A stretch of 34,578 nt of DNA from Echinicola pacifica DSM 19836 (GCF_000373245.1 NZ_KB890754.1:21056-55633), one strand, 5' to 3'. Shown: positions 18,067 to 27,039, numbered from the stretch's first letter. Notes: a model not told the origin generated them from the letters alone. A program made the numbers and translations.

Positions 18067-18837
18067 TTACTGGTCTAGCCAGGCTTTGAAGCTGGGGGTT
18101 CTTTCACTGCTGATGATAATCTCCTGGTCCAAAGAAGGCGTAATTTCGAGTTTTACCCGCCCCTTGAAATAAGGATGGATGACCTTGACCGCGTCAATAT
18201 GTATGATCAACTGGCGGTTGGCGCGGAAAAAATCCTGAGGATCCAGCAGCTGTGATAGCTCATCTAGGGACTGATCAACAGGGTAGCGGTCTCCCTCACC
18301 AGTGACGAGCAGGTTCAGCTTGCGGTCCGTATAGATATAAGCAATTTCGCTGCTCTTGACCGATCGTATTTTGGTACCTGCTTTGACCAGAAAGCGGGAC
18401 TTAAAGCGCTGTTTTTGACCTTCGAGAGCTTCCATAAGCTGGTCCATATTCACCGGGGAAGGCTTGAGCTCCTGACGGTTTTGCTGGATATCCATAAGTT
18501 TATTGAGGCTGATCTCGAGCTTCTCATAGCTGAATGGCTTCAACAGATAATCAATGCTATGCACCTCAAATGCACGAATGGCGTATTGGTCATAGGCGGT
18601 GGTAAAGATCACTGGACTCAGAACTTTCACCTCCTTAAAAATCTCAAAACAAAGCCCATCGTCGATCTGAATATCCATCATGATGAGATCGGGAGCTGGA
18701 TGACTGCTCAGCCAGGCCACCGTCTCCTGCACCGAACTGAGATTGGCCACCATCTCCATTTCATTACTGTACCTCAGGAGCATCTGCTTCAGCTTATTGG
18801 CCGCAGGACTTTCATCTTCTACGATTAGAACTTTCAT
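18067..18837 (-). CDS. LytTR-family response regulator
   Basis: 256-residue DNA-binding response regulator. The receiver domain (about 1-120) has acidic residues E7-D8, phospho-acceptor D55 (LIMMDIQ), T79/T80 (FTTAYD) and K100 (YLLKPF), so phosphorylation should work. The C-terminal LytTR domain (about 150-256) reads RFLVKAGTKIRSVKSSEIAY and DFFRANRQLIIHIDAVKVI. LytTR regulators bind direct repeats in promoters. The gene overlaps the kinase gene by 4 nt (ATGA), making a kinase-regulator pair in one operon. The adjacent PL1 genes at 16153 and 21567 are the natural candidate targets, by position only. Confidence 0.95.
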   Translation of the reverse strand: MKVLIVEDESPAANKLKQMLLRYSNEMEMVANLSSVQETVAWLSSHPAPDLIMMDIQIDDGLCFEIFKEVKVLSPVIFTTAYDQYAIRAFEVHSIDYLLKPFSYEKLEISLNKLMDIQQNRQELKPSPVNMDQLMEALEGQKQRFKSRFLVKAGTKIRSVKSSEIAYIYTDRKLNLLVTGEGDRYPVDQSLDELSQLLDPQDFFRANRQLIIHIDAVKVIHPYFKGRVKLEITPSLDQEIIISSERTPSFKAWLDQ

Positions 18838-20009
18838 GATTTAGTTTCCATTTCGATCAGGGGGATTTTTACCTCGAAAAAATCCTCGTTTTGAATTAAA
18901 ATTACTTGTTTTTCTGTAAAATACGCCAGCCTTTTTCTGATATTATCAAGCCCCGATTGAGGCAGTTCGCTGGGTGCTTTTACCTTAGGTTGGTAGGTAT
19001 TCCTCACGGTAATGTACTGATCCTGTTCACAATTGATCTCAATTTTCAGCGGCCGCAGGGCGCTTGCGATATTATGTTTAATGGCATTTTCTACCAGCAT
19101 CTGCAGACTCAGGGTGGGGATGTACAAGGCCTTATTTCCACCCGAATAATGAATAGCTATCTTAAGCTGACGGTCCAGACGTTTTTGAAATAAATACATA
19201 TAAGAACTGATAAAGGCCACTTCCACCTCCAACTCTACCAGCTCTTCTTCACGATGCTGAAGCACATAGCGGTACACCTCTGCGAACTTGTCCAGAAAGC
19301 GCTGGGCCTCCTCATTTTCCATATCGATCAGCGAGGAAAGCACATTGAGGTTGTTGAAAAGAAAGTGAGGATCGATATGGCCTTTAAGTGTTTCCAGCCT
19401 TGTTTTGAGATTTTCGGCCTGCAATTGTTCGGATTTTCGTACCGCGGCCTTCCAGCGCTGCATAAAGTACAGCCCAAAAACCAGGGAGATAATGGGAATG
19501 AAGAATAGTAGCCCATAGATATTAAGGACCAGAAACTGATCCGAGCTGGGAGGACGGCCGATCAGCAGGGTTTTTAGGCTATAATAGCAGATATTTATAC
19601 AGGCTAAAGAATAGATGCCGCTGAGGATAAATTGACTGAGAAACCGCCTTAAGGGAATATGATCCCAAGGCTGAAGTTTTTCTAATTTCTGGTGGATAAA
19701 CAGATTGCCCAGCACCAAAAAAACTAAAACCGCCTCAATCCATAATATGGCAGCTGCAAAATCCGTGTTTCCAAGGCTCAGCAGCAGGATCACGGGCAGT
19801 ATAAGCACCAGCAGTAGGATTACCAGCCTTTTTTTACTGGGATATATTTGATTGTTTTCCTTCAATTTTAACCTTTTATCATGCTGAATATACTCACTTT
19901 TATCAAAAATCTCCTTGCCCCCATGATTGTCCGCCTGGAGGCTGCTTATTGTTTTCCTGCCCTTGCTCCTAATTAATGGATGAAGGAAATTTCCTTTATT
20001 TTTGCCCAT
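18834..20009 (-). CDS. LytS/YehU-type sensor histidine kinase (His_kinase family)
   Basis: 391 residues. Four predicted membrane helices (about 61-80, 84-104, 125-148, 160-183) precede a short coiled coil and the His_kinase region: phospho-acceptor H215 in GHIDPHFLFNNLN, the N-box QMLVENAIKHN, and a later GLDNIRKRL glycine motif of the ATPase domain. There is no separate extracellular sensor domain, as usual for this family. It should phosphorylate the LytTR regulator encoded next to it (4-nt overlap). The ATG at 20009 gives a 60-residue charged N-terminus and overlaps the upstream gene by 37 bp. A later non-ATG start nearer the first membrane helix is possible. Confidence 0.92.
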   Translation of the reverse strand: MGKNKGNFLHPLIRSKGRKTISSLQADNHGGKEIFDKSEYIQHDKRLKLKENNQIYPSKKRLVILLLVLILPVILLLSLGNTDFAAAILWIEAVLVFLVLGNLFIHQKLEKLQPWDHIPLRRFLSQFILSGIYSLACINICYYSLKTLLIGRPPSSDQFLVLNIYGLLFFIPIISLVFGLYFMQRWKAAVRKSEQLQAENLKTRLETLKGHIDPHFLFNNLNVLSSLIDMENEEAQRFLDKFAEVYRYVLQHREEELVELEVEVAFISSYMYLFQKRLDRQLKIAIHYSGGNKALYIPTLSLQMLVENAIKHNIASALRPLKIEINCEQDQYITVRNTYQPKVKAPSELPQSGLDNIRKRLAYFTEKQVILIQNEDFFEVKIPLIEMETKS

Positions 20010-21241
20010 GGGAAATATTGGAAGGTTTCATCGCTTTTTTGGATCATAATGCCCCAGTTTTGGGAGTTTACATCACTTCTGTCCCCCAGCGTAATCAACT
20101 CCCCACTACGCAGTAAGACCTTAGACTGGCTGTCATTAAGGGGAGTGATTTTTTTGATTTCCCGAAATGGGATTTGCAGCAGCCCTCCACCTTGAGCCCA
20201 GGCGTCTAGGGTTTCTATGTCCCATCGCTCGTCCAGGTCATAAAATATCGCTCCGGATATCGTGGAATTGTCTTTCAGCGTCAAGCTGCCTCTAAGGGGT
20301 TTTGGGGTTCTGAAATCGGAATAGCTGTAGCCGGTTCCACTGGAAGTATGCGCAGGTACAGGGCTGAAATGGGCGTTTTTGAAGTCCCCCCATTGGAGGG
20401 TGATCTGGCCCCAAAGGGGATTTCTTATCTGAATACCCGCGTTGGTATTGTTGACATTGGGATGGTCATCCATATAAATTTCCTTTCCCGATTGCAGCTG
20501 GATGAGGGAGCCGTGATTCTTTGGGCGGATGCTTTTGACCTCGGCAAATTGATGACGAATGTGACGATGGTCTATGCTCGTCCCATCGAGGTATTGCTGG
20601 GAGAGATATTCGTCCATATCCCATTTGATCAGGCCTGAATAGAAATAACCAAACCGTGTCTCTACCTTCCCATAAAGTGGACTATTTCCATTGGGGTTAG
20701 GGGCCTTCTCTTGCAGGAACACGATACTTTGCAGGTCTTCCCACTTCACGGTGACTTTCTTTTGGTCGGCGGTCACAATGACCAAGTCCTTACCCAGTTG
20801 GTTTTTGTATTCTACATCCTCATTGATGAAGATGCGAATATCATGGTTGTTTTTGAGTCGAATGGTGGCTTCATTGGCTCCTGTGACGGTGAGCTGACGA
20901 ATATTGCCAAATTGGCTGCGGAAGGTTAGTTTTCTATTGGGATATTGGTTTTCCCATAAAGCCATAAAACTCCAATCGGTTTTCTTTTCGGAGGCGCTGA
21001 GTTGACGGAGGTCTTCCTTGCTGAGGTATTGCAGGATGGTATTGTCCTTTTTTTCGGCAAGGAGCAGGTCCACCCATAGGCTTTGGCCAGCGGCCCAGCG
21101 TATATGTCCTTCGATTTCGCTGGAATTGCGGAGTTTCACCTTGCCATAGATAAAAGCCCCATTCTGCCCCTGGGCATTAAGCCCGAGCATCAGCGTAAAT
21201 ACGATGGAAAGAAAAATGGTATGGATAAGTTTTTTATTCAT
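19973..21241 (-). CDS. Secreted protein with three internal repeats, function unknown
   Basis: 422 residues with a signal peptide (IHTIFLSIVFTLMLGLNAQG). No named domain recognised. It appears built from three related beta-rich repeats, about 29-176, 188-292 and 315-422. Each opens with a G-x-h-x-x pattern (YGKVKLRNSSEIEGHIRW; YGKVETRFGYFYSGLIKW; RGSLTLKDNSTISGAIFY). The later ones share SGKEIYMDDHPNVNNTNAGI / SGELITLGDRSDVNSQNWGI, and all end in W..hK.I.F-like strands (WEDLQSIVF, WGDFKNAHF, WAKIKEISF). It leads the operon with the LytS kinase (37-bp overlap) and LytTR regulator, so it may supply the extracellular sensing the kinase lacks. That role is inference. Confidence 0.75.
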   Translation of the reverse strand: MNKKLIHTIFLSIVFTLMLGLNAQGQNGAFIYGKVKLRNSSEIEGHIRWAAGQSLWVDLLLAEKKDNTILQYLSKEDLRQLSASEKKTDWSFMALWENQYPNRKLTFRSQFGNIRQLTVTGANEATIRLKNNHDIRIFINEDVEYKNQLGKDLVIVTADQKKVTVKWEDLQSIVFLQEKAPNPNGNSPLYGKVETRFGYFYSGLIKWDMDEYLSQQYLDGTSIDHRHIRHQFAEVKSIRPKNHGSLIQLQSGKEIYMDDHPNVNNTNAGIQIRNPLWGQITLQWGDFKNAHFSPVPAHTSSGTGYSYSDFRTPKPLRGSLTLKDNSTISGAIFYDLDERWDIETLDAWAQGGGLLQIPFREIKKITPLNDSQSKVLLRSGELITLGDRSDVNSQNWGIMIQKSDETFQYFPWAKIKEISFIH

Positions 21242-21566
21242 TATTCGCTTGCGAAGATATGAATTAAGGGAAAATAAAACAGCAGGCCAAGACGCCAGCC
21301 TCTAAGGAGGAGATGAGAAAGCTGAACTGGGATATGAATCCACTCAATCTGCAGGATCCGGGATTTGGAAGTGGAGGAAGGCAGCAGGACTCAGTGGGTT
21401 TTGGGCGGTGGTATTGAAAGGTAGATTTTCCCGATTCGGCAAACTTATATCCCTATTGGTCAGAGAGGCTAGAAGGGATATAATTCTCTATGCTTAAGTT
21501 TATCATGAATTAATACTAAAATTTTATTTGGGCCGAAGGCCATATCCTATAATAACCCAATACGCC
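21242..21566. promoter_or_regulatory. Divergent promoter region with a 10-bp perfect dyad
   Basis: 325 bp between two divergent genes. TTATATCCCT (21445-21454) and AGGGATATAA (21474-21483) are exact reverse complements, 19 bp apart, ending 83 bp before the lyase ATG at 21567. This looks like an operator dyad or a hairpin in the leader. No convincing -33/-7 pair was found. A candidate TATCTTCG box (21252-21259, minus strand) is too close to the 21241 start codon to be trusted. The rest of the region shows no gene. Confidence 0.45.
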
Positions 21567-24005
21567 ATGAAGAATACGATGTCACGATTTTTCCATATCG
21601 CTCTAGTTATTTACTGCTGCCTGGTCGGTGGGGAGGCTTTTGCTCAACAGCCCACAGTGAAGGTGGACCTTGATTTTGCAGGCAGGAAGGCTGCTGAGGT
21701 AAATGAGCCGGGCTATCAGCCATGGGTGATAGAGGAAGGCCGATCAGCCGAGTTTTCCGCTGAGGGGCTTCAATTTAAGTTTGACGGGGCTTTTCGCAGC
21801 AACTGGTATAAGGCCGGTGTGCAGGCGCCTTATTGGGCGAGGCTAAGCAATGATGGCTTGGTGGCGGAGGGGCAATTGACACTTACCATTTCTGGCCTGC
21901 CTAGTGGGAAGCATAGTCTGTTGACCTATCATAATACCTTGGACAAGACCGATAATCCTACCGCTCCTACCTTTCGAATTCAGGTAGCAGGGACGGATAG
22001 GCCTATAGAGCTGTCACCCTCCAATCGCGTGGGGGCCAATGCTGAGGCGGCTACGGCCTATCTCACCTTTGAAGCCATAGAGAATCAGCCGGTCGTTTTG
22101 CGGTTTAGTAAAGCGGAAGGGGATGCCTCCTCATTTATCCTGAATGGGTTTGAGCTCAATACGCCCAATATGAAGTTGCAGGCGAAACGGCCTTTCCCCG
22201 CAGATGGGGAGGAGCATGTGGAGATGGGGACTTCCTTGCGCATGGACTGGGAGCCAGGAGAGAAGTCCGTGAGGCATCATATTTACTTTGGTACATCGAA
22301 GGCAGAAATTAGCGCTGCCGAGCAGGGAGACAGCAGCTATCAGGGGGTGATGGATAGACCGGGATTTGTGGTTAAGGATTTATATAGCTTGGATCATTAT
22401 TATTGGAGAGTGGATGAGGAAAGCAGCGATGGCCGCATCACCAAAGGGGATGTATGGTATTTCCAGCCGGCCCAGCTGGCCTTTCCGGGGGCGGAGGGAT
22501 ATGGCAGATATGCTCGTGGAGGACGTGGAGGAAAGGTGGTGACGGTGACCAATCTGCATGATGATGGGCCGGGGTCTTTAAGAGAAGCCATTACCAGTGA
22601 TATTGGACCGAGGACTATTGTATTTGCGGTGGGAGGCACCATCGAATTGGAGTCTCGGCTAGTGGCCAACCAGCCCTATATCACCATCGCAGGACAGACC
22701 GCTCCAGGGAAGGGAATCATGATCAGTAGAGCCCCGCTGGGCATGACAGGAAATGACGGCATAGTCCGATTTATGAGAGTGGGAATCGGTGCTGGAAGGA
22801 CCTATGACGGCATGGGGCTTACTGGCGCCAACCATAGCATAATGGATCACTGCTCGATCCGATGGACGATAGATGAGTCATTCAGTTCGCGAGGTGCCCA
22901 TAATATTACACTACAGCGTACCCTGATCGCCGAGGCGCTAAATGTAGCCGACCATGGTAAATATGCTGGAGGAGCCATGCATGGCTATGCCGCGACGATT
23001 GGTGGGGATATTGGCAGTTTTCATCATAATCTCCTAGCGCATTGTTATGGTAGGAACTGGAGTATGGGTGGAGGACTGGACGGCAATGGCTATAGTAGTG
23101 GACGGCTGGACATCAGGAATAATGTGGTATATAATTGGGGAAAAAGAACCACCGATGGAGGGGCGCATGAAGTGAATTTCGTAAACAACTATTATAAACC
23201 AGGGCCTAGCACGGTGTTTTTTAAGGCCTTGAAGGCGCAGCATGAGGGGATAGGCAAGGGGACTCAGCAGTATTATTTTGCAGGAAATGTGATGCCTGGG
23301 TATTTTGGGCTTGAAAATCAGGAAGAGGGAAGAATGATTCAAGGCAAGGTGGATTTTCCCACTTTTATGGACCAGCCGTTTTTCCCCTCCTTTGTCACCA
23401 GCCAAAGTGCAGAAGAGGCCTATAAGCGGGTGCTTTCGGATGTAGGGGCAAACCAGCCCGTGTTAGATGAGCATGATTCGAGGATCATCCAGGAGACATT
23501 GGATGGCAGCTATCGCTATAAGGGAAGCATTAGTGGCCTTGCAGGAATGCCGGATACAGAGCAGGATGTCGGGGGTTGGGAAGAATACCCCGAGGTAAAA
23601 AGAGAGGAGAACTGGGATAGCGATGCCGATGGACTGCCAGATTGGTGGGAGCTGGCGGTGGGAAGTAACCCTCACAGTTCCCCGGGGGATTTTTCGGAAG
23701 CCAATGCCGATCCTGATAGGGATGGATTTACCGAATTGGAAGACTATCTGAATTGGCTGGCCGAGCCTCATTATTTCCTGGAAGAAGCTGAGGCTCTATC
23801 GCTGGATATACCGAGTTTTTTCAGAGGATATACCATGGAGCCACAATATAAGCTGATCTCCCATTCAGGAAACTTGAATGCTGAGATCTCTGGGGATAAG
23901 CTACAGATCCACACCAAAAGCTCAGGTTTTGCGGAGATTCAGCTGGCCGTGGAGGATCCGGAAGGAGGCAGCATGCAGAGGACACTTCATCTTTATATAC
24001 GATAA
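21567..24005 (+). CDS. Multidomain secreted pectate-lyase-like protein, PL1 family
   Basis: 812 residues from ATG 21567. An in-frame TTG at 21528 would add 13 residues before a clear signal peptide (SRFFHIALVIYCCLVGGEAFA, cut before QQP), so the ATG is preferred. Order: N-terminal beta-sandwich, malectin-like in appearance (about 25-200); fibronectin III-like domain (about 205-300, DHYYWRVDEES); PL1-type beta-helix from F306 (FPGAEGYGRYARGGRGGKVV; YITIAGQTAPGKG; KRTTDGG with R527); calcium-binding-like DSDADGLPDWW (from D684) and DPDRDGFTELEDYL; short C-terminal beta domain. The first two domains may bind sugar. The PL1 core matches the 16153-17868 protein, for example RTTDGG...NNYYKPGP in both. 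It diverges from the LytS/LytTR operon. Confidence 0.85.
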   Translation: MKNTMSRFFHIALVIYCCLVGGEAFAQQPTVKVDLDFAGRKAAEVNEPGYQPWVIEEGRSAEFSAEGLQFKFDGAFRSNWYKAGVQAPYWARLSNDGLVAEGQLTLTISGLPSGKHSLLTYHNTLDKTDNPTAPTFRIQVAGTDRPIELSPSNRVGANAEAATAYLTFEAIENQPVVLRFSKAEGDASSFILNGFELNTPNMKLQAKRPFPADGEEHVEMGTSLRMDWEPGEKSVRHHIYFGTSKAEISAAEQGDSSYQGVMDRPGFVVKDLYSLDHYYWRVDEESSDGRITKGDVWYFQPAQLAFPGAEGYGRYARGGRGGKVVTVTNLHDDGPGSLREAITSDIGPRTIVFAVGGTIELESRLVANQPYITIAGQTAPGKGIMISRAPLGMTGNDGIVRFMRVGIGAGRTYDGMGLTGANHSIMDHCSIRWTIDESFSSRGAHNITLQRTLIAEALNVADHGKYAGGAMHGYAATIGGDIGSFHHNLLAHCYGRNWSMGGGLDGNGYSSGRLDIRNNVVYNWGKRTTDGGAHEVNFVNNYYKPGPSTVFFKALKAQHEGIGKGTQQYYFAGNVMPGYFGLENQEEGRMIQGKVDFPTFMDQPFFPSFVTSQSAEEAYKRVLSDVGANQPVLDEHDSRIIQETLDGSYRYKGSISGLAGMPDTEQDVGGWEEYPEVKREENWDSDADGLPDWWELAVGSNPHSSPGDFSEANADPDRDGFTELEDYLNWLAEPHYFLEEAEALSLDIPSFFRGYTMEPQYKLISHSGNLNAEISGDKLQIHTKSSGFAEIQLAVEDPEGGSMQRTLHLYIR

Positions 24006-24255
24006 GGGCCTTCATCAGCTAAGGAAATACTCGTCGTTAGAAAGTGTCTAGCTGGAGCCTAGGGAGAAAGTATATCCGATTATTGAGGAGACTATTTCTT
24101 ATTGGCTAGACGATATGCTCTCATCTGCACAATGCTAAGCGTTTGCGGGAGGCAAAGTGTTGGGTTATTTTATTACATTATTTTCTGGTTTTACTACTAT
24201 TTGAGTTCTTTATCTGTTATTTTCATGTCATTCATTACTCTTTAATTTTTAACAG

Positions 24256-25248
24256 ATGATAATAACAGTTTTTAGTGCACATAAGTATGAGCAAAGTTAT
24301 TTGCAGGAGGCGATGCCAGCGCATGAGTTGCGGTTATTTGAGGTGAGGCTGACGCTCAAGACGGTGGAGCTGGCTCAGGGATCGGAGGCGGTAGCGCTAT
24401 TCGTGACGGATGATGGTTCTGCGCCGGTGATTCGTCGGCTTGGGGAGATGGGGGTGAAGTTTATCGCTTTACGTTCGGCAGGGTTTAATCATGTGGACCT
24501 GTCTGCGGCGGAGTCCTTGGGGATCAAGGTGGCCCGGGTGCCAGAGTATTCACCTGCAGCGATAGCGGAGCATACGGTGGGGCTTATGCTAGCACTGAAC
24601 AGGAAACTGGTCAAAGCTCATAATAGAGTGAGGGATTTGAATTTTTCCCTTGAGGGATTGGTAGGTTTTGATATGGAAGGCAAAACGGTCGGCGTGGCCG
24701 GCACGGGGAAGATTGGGAGCAAGGTGGTAAAGATTCTCCATGGTTTTGGCTGCAAAATCCTGGCCTTTGACCCTTATATTAATGAGAAGCTTCAGCAGGA
24801 AATTCCGATTAGCTATGTGGATTTTGATACGCTGTGTCGGGAGTCTGACATCATCACTCTGCATCTGCCACTTACGGCAGAGTCCAAGTATATCATCAAT
24901 CTGGAGAACATCAGCAAGATGAAGGCAGGGGTGATGCTGATCAATACGAGCAGAGGGGCGCTGGTCAACACCCGGGATGCTATCGAGGGGCTGAAGAGTG
25001 GTCAGATTGGCGGCTTGGGCCTTGATGTATATGAAGAAGAAGAGGATTTGTTTTTTGAAGATCATTCGGGGGATATTCTTCAGGATGATATTATTGCGAG
25101 GTTGATGACTTTTCAGAATGTACTTATAACCAGTCATCAGGCTTTCCTGACAGTGGAGGCCCTGCAGAAGATCGCCTCTGTGACGAGCATGAATATCGAT
25201 AGCTTTGCGAAATCGGGTACCAGTCCCAATGAATTACATCCTTCCTAA
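24256..25248 (+). CDS. ldhA: D-lactate dehydrogenase (NAD-dependent, LdhA type)
   Basis: Cytoplasmic enzyme that reduces pyruvate to D-lactate with NADH. The 330-residue protein has the Rossmann motif GVAGTGKIGSKV (146-157) and the D-2-hydroxyacid dehydrogenase catalytic set R233 (NTSRGALVN), D257/E262 (DVYEEEEDLFFED) and H294 (ITSHQAFLT). Each is two below the numbering of the characterised Lactobacillus D-LDH (R235, D259, E264, H296). The DLFFED and QDD segments match E. coli LdhA closely, favouring D-lactate over other 2-hydroxyacids. It stands alone, with about 250 bp of intergenic DNA upstream; no confident promoter or terminator was seen. Confidence 0.92.
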   Translation: MIITVFSAHKYEQSYLQEAMPAHELRLFEVRLTLKTVELAQGSEAVALFVTDDGSAPVIRRLGEMGVKFIALRSAGFNHVDLSAAESLGIKVARVPEYSPAAIAEHTVGLMLALNRKLVKAHNRVRDLNFSLEGLVGFDMEGKTVGVAGTGKIGSKVVKILHGFGCKILAFDPYINEKLQQEIPISYVDFDTLCRESDIITLHLPLTAESKYIINLENISKMKAGVMLINTSRGALVNTRDAIEGLKSGQIGGLGLDVYEEEEDLFFEDHSGDILQDDIIARLMTFQNVLITSHQAFLTVEALQKIASVTSMNIDSFAKSGTSPNELHPS

Positions 25249-25449
25249 ATAGGAGGTATAATGGACAATGTCGGTTATAGTATCAAAATAGGCTGGAAAA
25301 ATATTGGTTAAAAATGATATTATAGCTATTTTAAAGGAGATTCCAAGGGGAGGACTTTCCCACTTGCAGAAAATAAAGATTTAGTTTAGCAGATAGTTTT
25401 TAACAGTACGGTTAAGCTAAGGCGATTTGACATTTTGAGCAAGATAAAG

Positions 25450-25902
25450 ATGATGACAGAACTCCTACAAAAGCGGCAAGAGGTATTAGAACCGAGCAAT
25501 GAGGCCAATAGCCTGGTGCAATTTTATGCATTGGGAGAGCATTGGCGATCCGATGTGGCCTTTTACCATGACGAAATTCGATTTCTTCAGGATTTGATGG
25601 AGAGTTATTTCCATCACTTTTTAGATCAGATGAATCTCGCTTGGGCAAAACGAATGGAACGTAAAATCTCTATTCTTGACCGACGAAGGGAGGAAATAGA
25701 ACGAAAGCTGAACCTTCATTTGCATCATATCTGTGATATGATAAAGGACAATGACTTCCGCCAGGAGAAGCATCTCTTGCAAGATCAGGAAGAACTGGAA
25801 AACCTGCTTGCGACTTATGCCAAAGACTTCCGAACCTTAAAAAAGCAAATTTTTACCTTGACAGAAAACGGTTTACGGAATTTTCAAAAAAATCAGGATT
25901 GA
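25450..25902 (+). CDS. Hypothetical coiled-coil protein
   Basis: 150 residues from ATG 25450; the next codon is also ATG, and an in-frame TTG at 25435 would add five residues. No signal peptide or membrane segment. The sequence is largely helical and charged (WRSDVAFYHDEIRFLQDLME; RMERKISILDRRREEIERKL; DQEELENLLATYAKDFRTLK), suggesting an antiparallel coiled-coil bundle. No family recognised with confidence. It lies between ldhA and the small YtxH-like gene, a setting that may suggest a stress-related cytosolic protein. That is a guess. Confidence 0.65.
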   Translation: MMTELLQKRQEVLEPSNEANSLVQFYALGEHWRSDVAFYHDEIRFLQDLMESYFHHFLDQMNLAWAKRMERKISILDRRREEIERKLNLHLHHICDMIKDNDFRQEKHLLQDQEELENLLATYAKDFRTLKKQIFTLTENGLRNFQKNQD

Positions 25903-26159
25903 TAAGGAGAGAAGACTGCCTTTTGGGGTAATTTTTATTTCTAGCATGGTTGTTGTTCCTTATAAACTAGTTATTCCTCAATTGATTAATCTCGATTTGG
26001 GAATAAGTTTTTACTAATAACAAGGGGAGATAGCCAGTCAAAAGTAGATTGTACTTAATGCATTTTGTCACATCTTTTGAGATGGCATATTACTTGAAGT
26101 ATTCAACTTGTTATTCGAAAAAAGATAAAATTATTTTAAACACTAAAATTGAAAAAATC

Positions 26160-26405
26160 ATGGGTGAAGGAAAAGTATTATTAGGAGTCGTTGCCGGTTT
26201 GGCGGCAGGTGTAGCATTAGGTGTAATGTTTGCTCCTGATGAAGGGACCAAAACCAGAAAAAAAGTGCAAAAGCAAGGCGAAGATCTTGCCAGCTCCCTA
26301 AACGGCAAAATAGACAAGAAATTTGATGAGCTCAAAGGCTCAATTTCTGAGCTATCCAAAAAAGTAAAAGCACAAAAAGACGCCGTGCTCGAAAAAGAAG
26401 TATAG
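26160..26405 (+). CDS. YtxH-like small membrane protein
   Basis: 81 residues from ATG 26160. An upstream in-frame extension to 26049 is rejected because it starts at a non-ATG codon and its 37 residues break the family layout. A glycine/alanine-rich membrane helix (VLLGVVAGLAAGVALGVMFA) is followed by the APDEGTKTRKKV turn that marks YtxH proteins and an amphipathic, Lys-rich coiled-coil tail (LKGSISELSKKVKAQKDAVL). YtxH proteins are linked to general stress in several phyla, with no defined activity. A strong terminator follows 45 bp after the stop. Confidence 0.8.
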   Translation: MGEGKVLLGVVAGLAAGVALGVMFAPDEGTKTRKKVQKQGEDLASSLNGKIDKKFDELKGSISELSKKVKAQKDAVLEKEV

Positions 26406-26450
26406 TTTGGTACAGGTGCAAGGTTGGGAATTATTCCACAATCTTGACCA

Positions 26451-26490
26451 AAAATTCCCCGATGATCCATTCGTCGGGGAATTTTTTTTT
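26451..26490 (+). terminator. Intrinsic terminator of the YtxH-like gene
   Basis: AAAATTCCCCGA (26451-26462) pairs perfectly with TCGGGGAATTTT (26474-26485) around an 11-nt loop, followed by Ts to 26490. The A-run on the left means it could also work on the minus strand. Confidence 0.9.
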
Positions 26491-26497
26491 GCCCATG

Positions 26498-26565
26498 GCA
26501 AAATGATTTTCATCCCAACCCCATAAATAAATCTCCCAGCCTGACTCCAAAAGCTGGGGAGATGA
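26498..26565. repeat. Hairpin repeat, copy 1 of 2
   Basis: A 68-bp segment (GCAAAATGATTTTC ... GGGGAGATGA) repeated almost exactly at 26693-26760, 195 bp downstream, with only a handful of differences. Its right half folds into a hairpin, ATCTCCCAGC with GCTGGGGAGAT (one bulged G). It does not match the array at 8041-9348. It lies in the long susC upstream region. Confidence 0.75.
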
Positions 26566-26692
26566 AGGGTCCCAAGACCTGAAATTCCGTATGGCTCATA
26601 GCCATGCCTACTATGATGGAAGAACTTAAGGAAGGGAGGCTGCCCTTTGGGAATTAGCTATAATAAAGTATGGGACTTTTCATTCTTTACTA

Positions 26693-26760
26693 GCAAAATG
26701 ATTTTCCTCCCAACCCCATAATTAAATCTCCCAGCCTGGCTCCAAAAGCTGGGGAGATGA
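26693..26760. repeat. Hairpin repeat, copy 2 of 2
   Basis: Second copy of the 68-bp element at 26498-26565, with the same ATCTCCCAGC / GCTGGGGAGAT hairpin. The DNA between the copies and from 26761 to about 27039 shows no gene. The copies may be remnants of a small dispersed noncoding repeat. Confidence 0.75.
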
Positions 26761-27039
26761 TGAGTCCTTGAAAATCAATTCGCTTTTGAGATAATCCTTA
26801 ACTCTTCTTCTCCCTCAAAATCGACCTATCTTTTTAATTTAGGGTTCCGATGATTCTGCACCATTACCAAGGGAAAACTGACTTTTAGTTCCATGATAAA
26901 TGGGCGGTGGAAAGACCTGGCAGAAGGCGATAGTAAAGGAGGGATGTTTTTTAGTTGCTTAGTATCTGATTGATTTCATTAAATGTTTTTTACCTATAAT
27001 AAAAAGGAAGTACCTGAAAAAAGCCTTTTTTAGAGTTCC

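Noticed and set aside
9352-21241. FecR/ECF sigma pair for the STN receptor
   Set aside because: None of the minus- or plus-strand genes has FecR or sigma-70 motifs; the only regulators here are LytS and LytTR.
21252-21259. TATCTTCG as a -7 promoter box for the 19973-21241 gene
   Set aside because: It lies about 10 bp from the start codon, leaving no room for a leader, and lacks a -33 partner at proper spacing.
21528-21566. TTG start extending the multidomain lyase by 13 residues
   Set aside because: The extension would precede an otherwise standard signal peptide starting at the ATG at 21567.
26049-26159. N-terminal extension of the YtxH-like protein
   Set aside because: Non-ATG start and 37 residues unlike the family; the ATG at 26160 gives the usual MGEGK-type start and full membrane helix.
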